In this document: one piece after another, positions 23,955 to 33,603 of the stretch
How the letters are laid out: every line of letters begins with the position of its first letter
Position numbering within the stretch: position 1 is the stretch's first letter
Assembly: GCA_041653595.1 (NCBI GenBank)
Contig: JBAZFB010000006.1
Coordinates: 1 to 64,000 of the forward strand
Source: Candidatus Omnitrophota bacterium
GTDB taxonomy: Bacteria > Omnitrophota > Gorgyraeia > Pluralincolimonadales > Pluralincolimonadaceae
DNA length: 64,000 nt
Reading direction: 5' to 3'
Notes under the pieces: generated by a model
Seen by the model: the letters and a program-made list of their open reading frames with translations, nothing else
Database searches by the model: none
Told to the model about the DNA's origin: nothing
Program-made: the position numbers and the translations under genes

Positions 23955-25398
23955 CCGCGCCTCCGCCTCTTTCGATCTCTATCGCCGTAACCGATCTGGG
24001 CTCCAGCAGAATCTGAAATTTATTTGATTTTATTAAAAACTTTCTGCTTTTTATAACTACATCGTTATGCGGCGGCTTTTCGTTTGTTGAATCAATCGAT
24101 TTCCCGGTTAAAACCCATTCACCGGCTTGAGACGATGGATTGAACCCGCGCAAATCTATAGTCAGCTTTTCTCTTTCGTTCAGATTCCTGTTTACCAGCA
24201 TAATATAAAGTTTGCTCCTGTCGTTTATTGTGCTTACGTTAACCGATACATATTTGTTTTTACTCAAAGAACATTGTACAAGCTCCTTGCCGAAATGCTT
24301 TGCGTACATTTCGAATACATAGTAGTTCGGTCTCTTAAAATAACTCTTACCAAGCTCGGACTCCCTACCGCTAAAACGGTTCGATACCATGCCCCAATAT
24401 TCGTTTATGTAATTCCAATAATTTGCGCACAAAATATTATTCTCCGGTTTCATGAATATTCGCAGGAGCTCGGCATTTACAAGCGCGGTCCCCAGGCAGT
24501 GCCTGTAAGGTACCGGCTTTTGCTGAACAAACCATGCCGTAAATTCCGTGACGGCTATGGGCCTATCTTTCCCTGTGATGGACTTTATTATATTGTGCGT
24601 GTTCTTTATATCCTTCTCGATAGCCATGCCCTTGGTGAAAAGGTTTTCATATATTTTATTGGAATCCTGATTTGGGCTGTTATTTTTGCCGCCGTGAGGA
24701 TAATAATGCTTTACTATAAAATCAAACCTGTCACCGACCATCTTTACCACGCTCTCGTCCCAATCCTTCTCATAGCCGACTATTCCAAGCATGAGATTCG
24801 GATTGATCGACTTAAACATATCATAATAATGCAGGTACCTATCAACATATTCTTGCGGTTTTAATATGAAGTAACTCTCGTTCCCTATCTCGATATATTT
24901 AACTTCCGGATAATGCACTTTTAAATACTCCGCCAACCTTTTGTAACTATCTTCAAGCCACAGGTTTTGCAAGCATATAATAGGCTCTGCCCCTATTTCC
25001 CTGCAGAAACCTATCTGATCATCAAGCCCGAACTTATACTCCTTATTCGATAAACTCGGCACACCCTTTTCCCAATCCGTGAATTGTCCACTAAGCCTTA
25101 TCATGCGTATGTCTATGTTTTTTATAAGGGCAAGAGGCTCTTCGCAAAACTTTGTTCCATCCCTGATCCCGTAGCCATAGTCTGCTGCAATTCGATAGTT
25201 CGGGATCTTTTCACGGCCGTTATTCGCCTCCCACCCAAGAATGCTGGTGCCGTAAACCCTGGGGTTTACATTTTGGGTTTTGGCTGAGGCGTCTATGATA
25301 AGAGTTATCGTTTCAACCTTGTCGGCCGGCAGCACGCAAAAAACACATGCGCTCAATATGAATACCAATATTGTGAAAAATAATAGCGTCTTTCTCAC
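23941..25398 (-). CDS. exported clan GH-A glycoside hydrolase (GH51/GH39-like)
   Basis: The 485-residue protein begins with a lipoprotein-like signal (LSAC at 16-19). It shows the two catalytic glutamates of a (beta/alpha)8 clan GH-A enzyme: acid/base Glu174 in EIGNESY and nucleophile Glu285 in AVTEFTAW. The C-terminal region (about 380-480) is a beta-sandwich with VLTGKSIDSTNEKP, which resembles the alpha-L-arabinofuranosidase (GH51) C-terminal motif. It is encoded inside the EPS operon, so it probably trims, releases or recycles the polymer. I am confident of the clan, less of the family. Confidence 0.78.
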   Translation of the reverse strand: MRKTLLFFTILVFILSACVFCVLPADKVETITLIIDASAKTQNVNPRVYGTSILGWEANNGREKIPNYRIAADYGYGIRDGTKFCEEPLALIKNIDIRMIRLSGQFTDWEKGVPSLSNKEYKFGLDDQIGFCREIGAEPIICLQNLWLEDSYKRLAEYLKVHYPEVKYIEIGNESYFILKPQEYVDRYLHYYDMFKSINPNLMLGIVGYEKDWDESVVKMVGDRFDFIVKHYYPHGGKNNSPNQDSNKIYENLFTKGMAIEKDIKNTHNIIKSITGKDRPIAVTEFTAWFVQQKPVPYRHCLGTALVNAELLRIFMKPENNILCANYWNYINEYWGMVSNRFSGRESELGKSYFKRPNYYVFEMYAKHFGKELVQCSLSKNKYVSVNVSTINDRSKLYIMLVNRNLNEREKLTIDLRGFNPSSQAGEWVLTGKSIDSTNEKPPHNDVVIKSRKFLIKSNKFQILLEPRSVTAIEIERGGGADGDK

Positions 25399-25404
25399 GA
25401 TCGA

Positions 25405-26616
25405 TTATACTCCGTATAGTTCTAGTATCTTTTTTTCCAGAATATCGGCGCCAAATCTCTCGTTAACCAGCTCCACCGCTCTAGCGCCTTTCCTCTCGCG
25501 CATATCGCCGTCTTCTATAAGTATATTTAATCCGTGCGATATACCGTCAACCATGTGCGAGTAGCTGCCTATCGGCACCTTTATGCCAACTTCGTCATTC
25601 ACGCTGATATCGGGCCCGCCATAAGCGACGCAAACAACCGGCAGACCACTTGCCATAGCGTCCAGCACTACTGTTCCGCCGGGATCCTGAAGGGCCGGAA
25701 ACAGAAAAATATCGTAATCAACGAACATGGCCCTGTATTTTTCTAAAGGCACATGCCCAATAAACTTTATAACCCCCGAGAGGCCTTTTCTGTCGACGTA
25801 TTCACGCAAACTTTTACTTAAAGGTCCGCTACCCGCTATATGAAACTCGTATCGCGCGCTAACTGCGTTACCCAGGGCTTCTACGGAATCGATGGCAAGC
25901 CAGACACCTTTATGCGCTGTGAGCCTGCCGGCGAATAAAATTTTAACCGTTCCGTCTTTATTTCCATTTGATCCTTTTGCCCGTTTTTTAATCCTAGTGT
26001 CAACCATAGTATCGAAAATCTCGAGTATTTTACCTTCGCACCCGGATGGCAACAGTGGCCTCATATATTTTGTACCTATGATAATTTTTGACGCTTTCCT
26101 AAAATATTTCCGCCACCCAGGAATAACCGTTATAAACGATGCGATGAGGGACTTGCCCAGGTACAACAAGACTTGGCCCCTATAGGCGCGAATTGTGCGG
26201 ATATCTAATTTCAGGCCGCCGCCCACCGGCCCCACATAGACCGGGACTTTGAACTTATATAGATCATTGAAGTAGTATATGCCTTCCGGAGTTAAACAAT
26301 GTATAACATCTATTCCGCCATCCTTTAATATGGCCGCTATTACTCTTCGACAATTTATTATAAATTCCCGATAAAGCATAAGATATCCAAGGCCTATCTT
26401 ATTCCAGGGCTCATACCGGTGCCTCTTTGTATCTACGTAAAAGAATTTTACGTTTCTTAAACTATCACATCTTTCAATATCTTCTTTATGATGATTGTCT
26501 ACTATTGCATATACTTCGCAATATCTTGAAAGCACCTCTACCCACGATGCGGCAACATGGCATTCGGAACCTATAAAGAAATTCAGGTCGTAAGCAACCA
26601 CGATCACTTTTTTCAT
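25405..26616 (-). CDS. glycosyltransferase family 4
   Basis: A 403-residue GT-B enzyme. The GT4 core is clear: KILFAGRLTAHKGVWLAIDSV (about 226-246), then FIGHVPLEKY and PALQDPGGTVVLDAMASGLPVVCVAYGGPD, with the acidic residue pattern slightly altered: the usual E-x7-E first Glu position is in DPGGTVVLDAM (Gly/Thr instead of EG), so the canonical EX7E motif is degenerate. It precedes the glycosidase gene by six bases and overlaps the next upstream GT4 gene by four. Part of the AT-richer half of the EPS locus. Confidence 0.88.
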   Translation of the reverse strand: MKKVIVVAYDLNFFIGSECHVAASWVEVLSRYCEVYAIVDNHHKEDIERCDSLRNVKFFYVDTKRHRYEPWNKIGLGYLMLYREFIINCRRVIAAILKDGGIDVIHCLTPEGIYYFNDLYKFKVPVYVGPVGGGLKLDIRTIRAYRGQVLLYLGKSLIASFITVIPGWRKYFRKASKIIIGTKYMRPLLPSGCEGKILEIFDTMVDTRIKKRAKGSNGNKDGTVKILFAGRLTAHKGVWLAIDSVEALGNAVSARYEFHIAGSGPLSKSLREYVDRKGLSGVIKFIGHVPLEKYRAMFVDYDIFLFPALQDPGGTVVLDAMASGLPVVCVAYGGPDISVNDEVGIKVPIGSYSHMVDGISHGLNILIEDGDMRERKGARAVELVNERFGADILEKKILELYGV

Positions 26617-27842
26617 TTAATACTTTCCCGAATTGCCTCATCGTATATCTGCATTAACGAAAGGTAGTGTTTATCTGCATTAAATTCCTGCTCGATAAAC
26701 TTTCTCGCTTTTCTGCCCATGGCGGTAGCACTTGCGGCATTACTTGATAAATACTCTATTTTTTTACCGAGGTCTTCTGAATTGCCTGCTTCCGCCGTAA
26801 GTCCAGTTTCGCCATCCATTACCAACTCCGGAATCCCCCCTATGCGCGAAGCTATAACCGGCTTTCCGAGGGCAAAGCTCTCAAGCACGGATAAAGGATT
26901 ATTCTCATACCACTGCGATGGAAGTACCGTGCAGATCGATCTTTTTATTACGGAGTGAAGGTCGGCGCCTTTTAAATGCCCGAAAAACCTGATATTTTTT
27001 ATTCCGTCCAGAAACGCCTCCTTTTCAAGCGTTTCTTTTAACGGTCCATCTCCCACAATATTAACAACTATATTTGGAAGTTTCTTTATAGCCTTAAGTA
27101 GCGTTAGAACTCCTTTTTCTTCGGAGAGCCTTCCGAAGTAAGTAATTTCATTTTCCTTATGATCAAAATCAGGCTGGTATCCATTGGCCGAGATAAAATT
27201 CGGGAGATATACTATTTTACCGCGAAATCCCATTTCATTCATTTTTGTTTTTAGAAATCTGCTCGGGGAGATGAAAACATTTACATCGTCATAGATATGC
27301 ATTACCGTGTGATGAAGGTACATCTCCAGAGTATTGAGAAGGCTCTTAGAAAAAGATCCTTTCACGCATTTTTTTAATGCGCACTGATAGTATGCTCCAT
27401 TTTTACAACTATCACAGATATTGTCCCGATTCAGCAGCCTGTACGATGCGCAGACAAGCTTATAGTCATGTAACGTCATGACTATCGGCACCCCGTGTTT
27501 TTTCAATACTCGGATTATGGAAGGCGATATCTGATGGTGTATGTTATGCAAATGCGCAATGTCAGGCTTTTCGGTCTTCAATAAACTGTTGATTTTAGAA
27601 CTGGCTTCCCAGGAATAGAGAAGCTTCAGGCCATTAATGGCTTTGGCGCGCCATCCATTTTTGTTATAATCAACATTCGAGACGAAGTACTTACTATTAT
27701 CCGATTCAAGATCAAAAGGGTGATGCATAGAGAAATCAAGCACCCTGTGCCCATTAGCCTTTAATAGCTCTCTGGTGGCAAAAAATACTTTTTCCGACCC
27801 GCCTTTTTCATAAAAATATTTATTAACTACCAGAATTTTCAT
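26613..27842 (-). CDS. glycosyltransferase family 4
   Basis: A 409-residue GT-B enzyme starting MKILVVNKYFYEKGGSEKVF, the typical GT4 N-terminal loop with GGSE. The C-terminal domain has YFGRLSEEKGVLTLLKA, GDGPLKETLE, GHLKG, then PSQWYENNPLSVLESFALGKPVIASRIGGIPE with an intact E-x7-E. A cysteine-rich insert DNICDSCKNGAYYQCALKKC (about 141-160), found in a subset of GT4 proteins, might bind a metal. I start at ATG 27842; an upstream TTG (27866) is open but poorly placed. It overlaps the polymerase gene by 20 bases. Confidence 0.9.
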   Translation of the reverse strand: MKILVVNKYFYEKGGSEKVFFATRELLKANGHRVLDFSMHHPFDLESDNSKYFVSNVDYNKNGWRAKAINGLKLLYSWEASSKINSLLKTEKPDIAHLHNIHHQISPSIIRVLKKHGVPIVMTLHDYKLVCASYRLLNRDNICDSCKNGAYYQCALKKCVKGSFSKSLLNTLEMYLHHTVMHIYDDVNVFISPSRFLKTKMNEMGFRGKIVYLPNFISANGYQPDFDHKENEITYFGRLSEEKGVLTLLKAIKKLPNIVVNIVGDGPLKETLEKEAFLDGIKNIRFFGHLKGADLHSVIKRSICTVLPSQWYENNPLSVLESFALGKPVIASRIGGIPELVMDGETGLTAEAGNSEDLGKKIEYLSSNAASATAMGRKARKFIEQEFNADKHYLSLMQIYDEAIRESIK

Positions 27843-29304
27843 TCGATTCTCGATTAGCGCCGCCAACCTTCAAATCGTGCTCTCCGCTGCCCTGTTTTAC
27901 AAATGACCATAGTATGCCGAGGCTTCCGAAATAGAAATACGTCCATAATGACGTTTCGTAAAATGTAGCTTTTAGGGACTCTATAAGACTTTCTGTAAAC
28001 ACAAGAAACGCACCAAAAGCAAAAATACTGACAATTTGGCTTGTTTTGAGATGGAAACTCTCTCGAAGAATCTTAAAGAATCCAAATATTACCGAAATAT
28101 ACAACAATATACCGAAAAAACCCGTTTCGGCCATAACGTGTGGCCAGAATGTATCATTTATAAAACTTGGAGAATCTGGCGTGAACCCCCATATATTGCT
28201 CAATCCGTACTTGTAATAAAGAGGGCTGTAGTCTGCCCTGTTAATTCCGCTGCCAAAAGTTCCAAAACCGGATCCGAGCGGGAAATTATCAACGGCGATC
28301 TTAACTCCGGTCTTAAACAGGATGCTCCTAGGGGTCTCGCCTGCCGTAATATAATTTTTGTATAGATCCTTGTAAATCGTCATAACAAAACCGGAAAATA
28401 ACAACAATATGATAAGAAGTATTGCTATCGCATTTTTCTTTGCGATTTTTTTAGCGCTAACTTGAGCAGGCCATTTCGAAATAGCCATCAATGTAACCAA
28501 AACAAATCCAAAAAGAGAGGTCCGGCGAAATGAGAATATAATGCCGACCATAAATACCGCTATGAGTATTGCGTATTTTCTTTTCCCCGTCACCAAAAAT
28601 GCCGCCATACTATAACATCCGAGTATTGCCATAAAAGCGCCGAAAGCGCCGGGGTGACCAAACACAGATTGCATTGCAGCAAACCCGAAGCTTGTCGTAT
28701 TGGGTAAATACCCCAGTTTTACTAAAAAAGCGTTGGGCCAGATAACAGCTAATACGCCATAAAGCATAACGATGAAACCAACAATCAGAAATCCTTTCAT
28801 GTAGTATTTCAGGTGCTTCTCTTTGAAATCGGAATAAGCGAATATGTAGAACAAGAGGAAACCTTTAACAAACAATACGGCGCCGCCTATTGTCGTTTGA
28901 AACGACACTATCCTATTGGTAATACTGCTCGCGAATCCTAAAAGAATAAGCGCAATAACTGGCATATCAATAGGGGAACCGAAAAATTTTTCTTTCCTTG
29001 CGAGTCTCCTTATAACCATAAGTGTGAACAAAACTATTATGGCAGCTTCGTCCAGATTCTGTATTATCTTAAGGCGAAATACATGCAGCATATACGACTG
29101 CATAACCAGGAAAAAGCCAAAAAGGAAAATAGCGACCTGCGGCGTGCATAGCGCTAGAACTAGGCCGAATAAGCACAGAAAAAAGAAGGCGGCAATAAAC
29201 ACGTCTACGGAAATAATAAACGACAATAGTAGCGTAACAATAATAAGAGCCGTAGCTACTATTAGAAGGAATGGACCGTTATTGAGTTTTTCTCTATCAG
29301 GCAT
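27823..29304 (-). CDS. O-antigen ligase/polymerase-like membrane protein (Wzy)
   Basis: Likely polymerises EPS repeat units at the periplasmic face. The protein (493 aa from the ATG at 29304) has about 11-12 predicted membrane helices and one large periplasmic loop (about 300-390) with GSGFGTFGSG and a conserved acidic/aromatic stretch, as in the Wzy_C (O-antigen ligase) superfamily. The start is uncertain: an in-frame TTG at 29325 is also open. Next to Wzx and glycosyltransferases, which supports the Wzx/Wzy-dependent pathway. Confidence 0.85.
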   Translation of the reverse strand: MPDREKLNNGPFLLIVATALIIVTLLLSFIISVDVFIAAFFFLCLFGLVLALCTPQVAIFLFGFFLVMQSYMLHVFRLKIIQNLDEAAIIVLFTLMVIRRLARKEKFFGSPIDMPVIALILLGFASSITNRIVSFQTTIGGAVLFVKGFLLFYIFAYSDFKEKHLKYYMKGFLIVGFIVMLYGVLAVIWPNAFLVKLGYLPNTTSFGFAAMQSVFGHPGAFGAFMAILGCYSMAAFLVTGKRKYAILIAVFMVGIIFSFRRTSLFGFVLVTLMAISKWPAQVSAKKIAKKNAIAILLIILLLFSGFVMTIYKDLYKNYITAGETPRSILFKTGVKIAVDNFPLGSGFGTFGSGINRADYSPLYYKYGLSNIWGFTPDSPSFINDTFWPHVMAETGFFGILLYISVIFGFFKILRESFHLKTSQIVSIFAFGAFLVFTESLIESLKATFYETSLWTYFYFGSLGILWSFVKQGSGEHDLKVGGANRESNENSGS

Positions 29305-30553
29305 GGGACACGAAATGGTTATCAACCTTATTTTTTATATAAATCATTGACACCGCCGAATTCAATATGAAAGTTATGGTTATCGAAATCGCGGCGCCCC
29401 ATATTCCGTACGAGGGAACCAGCATAAAAAGAAGTATCAGGGCAATCACAAACTTCGACGCCTCTAGCATAAATCTTTGCTTCATCATGCCCAGCGCAAA
29501 GAATAATGCTGAAAACGGCATATAAACTATCGAAAATAGGTATCCTAAAAGCAATATCCTCATGATCGATCCAGCCGATTCGTAGTCAGGCCCATAAAGC
29601 ACCCTTATAATACTATGCGCGAATATAATTAAAATAACAACAAGAATATTGATTGCGCTGCTTATTATAAATGATTCCTTTATGAATCTAGCATAGGTGG
29701 CCCTTGATTCAAGCGCCTTGCAGCCTTTGGGTAAAAATACGTTCGAAAGCGAACCCGTCATTACCGATATAACCAAAATAAACTGCTGAGCCGAAAAATA
29801 TATACCTACGGATTCAAACTTTACATATCTAGGCAGGAAGAAAAGATCCAGTCGTGTAAAAAGATATCCCAGTGTCATCGTTCCAAATATCCACTTGCCA
29901 AAAGCAAATGACGAATTTAATATTTTTGTATCCAGAGGTAGAAGGTTCCGGATCTTGCGTTTAAATATAAGATAAATGCTTACAGTTCCTATCGCAAGAG
30001 AAACCGAGGCGTACATTGCTATCGCCATGTTAAACGATGGGCGCATGCCGAATACAACGCTGAGTATTAACATTAAAAATATCGTTACTGTATAAAATGA
30101 ATAGAAAAACGAAAACATCGTAAAGTGCTCTCTCTCCTGGTAGATACTGGCTATGGTCATCAAAAATGACTGAAAAACACCGGATATAACGGCAAGCGTT
30201 ATGACCCATTCGATGCCCGGCTTCTGGAAACAGTATTTTGCCAGAAGAATAGATAGCGGATATGAAATGACTATCGCGATGACCGAATAAATTATCTTCA
30301 TTATCACGGCCATCTTAAAATATTCCCGTTTTTCGTCATCGCTTTCGGCAATAGCAGCGTTGCGAATGAACGTTGCGTCAAATGCCTGAGGGAACAGCCA
30401 CGTTAGCACCATAACCGTAAAGAATATTGAAAACTTTCCAAAATCGGCCGGGCCCAGGATGCGGGCAACTATTATCGAATTTAAAAACGATACGCCCCTG
30501 GAGAAACCGGTACCGAAAAGTACTGTAATGTAATCTTTTATTGTCTTTTTCAT
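29297..30553 (-). CDS. polysaccharide flippase (Wzx, MOP superfamily)
   Basis: Flips lipid-linked repeat units across the inner membrane. The 418-residue protein has about 12 predicted transmembrane helices and begins with an amphipathic lead and GFSRGVSFLNSIIVARILGPADFGKFS, the N-terminal consensus of the polysaccharide biosynthesis (Polysacc_synt) family with R-x-L-G-P-x-D-F/Y-G. It lies between a GT2 gene and the Wzy-like gene, ten bases downstream of the former. Confidence 0.92.
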   Translation of the reverse strand: MKKTIKDYITVLFGTGFSRGVSFLNSIIVARILGPADFGKFSIFFTVMVLTWLFPQAFDATFIRNAAIAESDDEKREYFKMAVIMKIIYSVIAIVISYPLSILLAKYCFQKPGIEWVITLAVISGVFQSFLMTIASIYQEREHFTMFSFFYSFYTVTIFLMLILSVVFGMRPSFNMAIAMYASVSLAIGTVSIYLIFKRKIRNLLPLDTKILNSSFAFGKWIFGTMTLGYLFTRLDLFFLPRYVKFESVGIYFSAQQFILVISVMTGSLSNVFLPKGCKALESRATYARFIKESFIISSAINILVVILIIFAHSIIRVLYGPDYESAGSIMRILLLGYLFSIVYMPFSALFFALGMMKQRFMLEASKFVIALILLFMLVPSYGIWGAAISITITFILNSAVSMIYIKNKVDNHFVSHA

Positions 30554-30563
30554 AGTGTTATGA

Positions 30564-31553
30564 TCATTTTACTGCAATTGCATCCTTTGGATATTTATCA
30601 ATAGCAGGTATTTTTCTAAAAACGCCGCCTATAAGACATAGCGATATGACGCTTATATTTATAAGACTTAGCACGGCTTGATGAACGCTCCCCTTCTTTA
30701 TGCTTATACCTATGAATAAAAGACAGGCTAAAACCGTAAAAACAATGCGGGAATTTCCGCTGTTAATGAAAATACCTGTCGTTATACATACCGCCAGTAT
30801 TGTGTAGACAATATACGGCATAAACCTGTCCCAAATAACCCCGAATTCTCCGTTATATAAAACCCAGGAAAACGTATCACCCATACCTTGCCATAAATTG
30901 TTTCTAATACGACGAGTCGTTTCTTTAAATGTTTTTCTTGGAATAGAATAATGATATATGGAATCGTACGGAAGATAATATAACTTGTATCCCAGCTTTT
31001 TTAGGCGCCACGACAATTCCGCCTCTTCCTCTGCCCTTAAGAACGGGTGGAATCCTCCGGCTTCCACAAGATATTTTCTGCGAAAAACAGCGGACTGAAA
31101 TACATAACTTACCTGCCTTTCATATTTAAGCCCTTTGCCATCTCTGGAAACGTGCGGCTCGGAACGCTCACCATCGGCTGTTACATAGATGTCATATTGC
31201 TTACCCATTACTGCCGCAACATCATTATTAGCTTCAAGAAAACCTATGGCCTCCTCTGCCCATCCATTTACCAGCTCCATATCCCCATCCATAAATAACA
31301 GGTATTCTCCGCAAGCATAATTTGTTCCTGTAAAACGCGCCGCAGAAGGGGACAATTTCCACGAAGGCCTCATTCCAATAATCCTGATCGGGTAACTCTT
31401 CGCAATATCTACTGTATCGTCACTTGAGTATGAGTCTATAAGAATTATTTCGGATTTATCAATATTTTTTATCGTTTGCATAACGGATCCGATACAGCGG
31501 CCTATGTTCTTTCCCTCGTTCCTGGCTATTATTATGCAGCTTAGCTGCGACAC
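30564..31553 (-). CDS. glycosyltransferase family 2 with C-terminal membrane helices
   Basis: The 329-residue protein has the GT2 GT-A core: IIARNEGKNIGRCI at the N-terminus, LIDSYSSDDT (about 37-46) and FMDGDMEL (about 86-93, DxD variant DGD), then a predicted acidic catalytic segment AEEEAELSWRL (about 172-182). Two or three C-terminal membrane helices follow (about 240-315). The GTG start at 31553 has GGGGCGGGAAA upstream and overlaps the ATP-grasp gene by 13 bases. Confidence 0.88.
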   Translation of the reverse strand: MSQLSCIIIARNEGKNIGRCIGSVMQTIKNIDKSEIILIDSYSSDDTVDIAKSYPIRIIGMRPSWKLSPSAARFTGTNYACGEYLLFMDGDMELVNGWAEEAIGFLEANNDVAAVMGKQYDIYVTADGERSEPHVSRDGKGLKYERQVSYVFQSAVFRRKYLVEAGGFHPFLRAEEEAELSWRLKKLGYKLYYLPYDSIYHYSIPRKTFKETTRRIRNNLWQGMGDTFSWVLYNGEFGVIWDRFMPYIVYTILAVCITTGIFINSGNSRIVFTVLACLLFIGISIKKGSVHQAVLSLINISVISLCLIGGVFRKIPAIDKYPKDAIAVK

Positions 31554-32872
31554 TTTCCCGCCCCTTCCGATTTGCGATTATTTTTTACCGTGATTCCGTG
31601 GCGCGAGATGTCTATGTTGGTAATTTTGCATATCAACTTACGTATATATCTGCGGATAAACATGGAAACGCTTATCACGGCGTAAGTTAGGCTAAGGAAC
31701 GGATCCTCCCATGATAGTACGGCCTCTACTGCCTCTCTTGTTGCCAGAGACCTGATCTGGGTAAAAAAAGGCAAATGATATATGGATTTTTTATCCAGGC
31801 TGTACGCTGCCAGATATTCTAACTCGCCCTTTATATAAAACCATTTTGTTTTTAACTTATTAGCCTTATACTCTCCAATACTGAGTCCGGAATATTCCTG
31901 ATATTGCATGGCTACAAAATTCATGCCACGAAAAGCCGCAAGTGACATCCAGTGATTGGAGCGCGGATTAAGCTCAAGGAATTTATAGGCGCCGTCCCTT
32001 GCGTCGTATTTAAACTCCGTCTCTCCTATGCCTTTATAGCCTATCGCGCTGACATATGATTTGGTGTACGACTCTATTTCGGGACAATCAATCTTTTCTC
32101 CGAAGGTACATATGCCAAAATCTGCCGGAAATTGCCTGATCTTCTTCGAGGAGAATAAGCGCATGCTGCCCGATTTATCCGAATAGAACTTACACTCAAA
32201 TAAAGTTTCACATAGTCCCGGTATCTCTTCCTGGATTATTACCTCAAGCCCTCTACTTAGAACATCTTTAGCCCTGCAAATCAACTCTTCCTGATCGTGG
32301 CATACAAGCGCCTTGACATATTCATATACATGCATAAACTCATGAATCTTGCTGATCTTTCCACCTTCCATATTAAACCTGGCAATAGGTTTAATTATAA
32401 CCGGGAACCGCAGCTTACCCTCCCACGAATCAATATCCGCGATATCCTTCAGAGATAAAGTGCGCGGGACAGGAATCCCGAGGTCCCTAGCTTTCAGATA
32501 CATTTGCCATTTGTCAAATCCCCAGAATAAAGCATCTTTTTCCAGATATGGATACTGATAATATTCCTCAAGCACTTTCTTATTGCTCGATATAAGAAAA
32601 ACGGAAATGTCATCGCATGGAAATAATACGGCTTTTTTAACTTTTTTACCGAGATCAACCAAAAATGATACGAAATGTTCGGGTTCCCTGGCCGGGTCGG
32701 GACAGCGGCGAGCTTGAAACAGCCGCGATGACGACATGAAACTGTGTCGATGGTTCAGTCCAATTATGGGAACGCTTCTATCCGCCATATAAATACTGCG
32801 TACCGCGCCGTAACCACATACTGTTTCATATGGATATACTAAAGCCGGGACATTATTTACTTGTTTTTGCAA
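31541..32872 (-). CDS. ATP-grasp domain protein in the EPS locus
   Basis: ATP-grasp enzymes join a carboxylate to an amine or thiol through an acyl-phosphate. This protein (443 aa from a TTG at 32872 with GGGAGAGAG just upstream; an open extension to 32974 overlaps the upstream gene heavily) contains KWQMYLKARDLGIPVPRT, FPVIIKPIAR (ATP-binding Lys), VIIQEEIPG and, near 300, GIGETEFKYDARDG and KFLELNPRSNHW with the metal-binding E-x-N. This looks like the carboxylate-amine ligase/D-aspartate ligase-like subgroup. It sits beside a GNAT-like gene, suggesting amino-acid or acyl decoration of the polysaccharide. Confidence 0.8.
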   Translation of the reverse strand: MQKQVNNVPALVYPYETVCGYGAVRSIYMADRSVPIIGLNHRHSFMSSSRLFQARRCPDPAREPEHFVSFLVDLGKKVKKAVLFPCDDISVFLISSNKKVLEEYYQYPYLEKDALFWGFDKWQMYLKARDLGIPVPRTLSLKDIADIDSWEGKLRFPVIIKPIARFNMEGGKISKIHEFMHVYEYVKALVCHDQEELICRAKDVLSRGLEVIIQEEIPGLCETLFECKFYSDKSGSMRLFSSKKIRQFPADFGICTFGEKIDCPEIESYTKSYVSAIGYKGIGETEFKYDARDGAYKFLELNPRSNHWMSLAAFRGMNFVAMQYQEYSGLSIGEYKANKLKTKWFYIKGELEYLAAYSLDKKSIYHLPFFTQIRSLATREAVEAVLSWEDPFLSLTYAVISVSMFIRRYIRKLICKITNIDISRHGITVKNNRKSEGAGKCRS

Positions 32873-33521
32873 CTCTCTCTCCCGAATGATCGTAGAACCA
32901 GAACCATAATATCCTAATATTATTGACGTAGCCGCGGTCCTGCGCGCCAAGTTTCTTCGCCATGCTTTTGGCAAATCTGTTATCGGTCTTAACGTACCAT
33001 CTCACTCCCTTATACCCCCTATCGCACAGAACAGCAAAGCCCGATAGGTAGGAATTCATTGTTATACTTCTCTTCACGATAAAGTCCCTGTCTATAAGCA
33101 GGCCATAAAGATACGGGACTTCATTAAGCATATCGCCTCGGGCGATTTTTGGATAGATGTGATCTCTGGAATTATCACTGCACCATGAAATAGCCACCAA
33201 TTTACCTGATAAGAGCATGGCAAAACATAGCTGTTTCTCTTTAAATCTTATTTTCACGTCGTCAATAAGCAGCCTGTCCCAGAAAGCCTCTGTCCTTATG
33301 AGCTCAACTAATTCATCATAGCTTCCTATAATCACGAATTTCTGATCTGCTGGAAGGATAACTTGCGATACGGGAGATTTAAAATCCTTGAAGTAATAAG
33401 TGGACTTGCTGAAAGAAACCGGAGGAAAAAGAAACCAGAAGAACGCCTTGATATTTTTAGTGACCGCGGCAATCAGTGGATATCTCTTCCTTAGGCTGTT
33501 ATTTATTTGAAAGCTTATCAT
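32853..33521 (-). CDS. GNAT-like acyltransferase fold protein
   Basis: A 222-residue protein with a hydrophobic patch near residues 25-36 and a central region that can be read as a GNAT-like fold: KLVAISWCS, VPYLYGLLIDRDF (beta-4-like), YLSGFAVLCDRGYKGVRWYVKTDNRFAKSMAKKLGAQ, the last segment resembling the N-x-x-S-x-x-L-x-K-x-G beta-5/alpha-4 signature. The glycine-rich acyl-CoA loop is not obvious, so this is a fold-level suggestion. First gene of the AT-richer half of the EPS locus, preceded by a 131-base gap with a hairpin. Confidence 0.5.
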   Translation of the reverse strand: MISFQINNSLRKRYPLIAAVTKNIKAFFWFLFPPVSFSKSTYYFKDFKSPVSQVILPADQKFVIIGSYDELVELIRTEAFWDRLLIDDVKIRFKEKQLCFAMLLSGKLVAISWCSDNSRDHIYPKIARGDMLNEVPYLYGLLIDRDFIVKRSITMNSYLSGFAVLCDRGYKGVRWYVKTDNRFAKSMAKKLGAQDRGYVNNIRILWFWFYDHSGERVAKTSK

Positions 33522-33603
33522 AAATCATTTTGGGTATAACATACCTTTTATTGTTAATAATTGCATCAATAACGCTATGACGGTATCCGCATATTCTGTA
33601 GTC

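Noticed and set aside
24127..24864. 245-residue plus-strand open frame inside the glycosidase gene
   Set aside because: Antisense to a glycosidase with clear catalytic glutamates; the translation is basic/tyrosine-rich and featureless, with no start signal.
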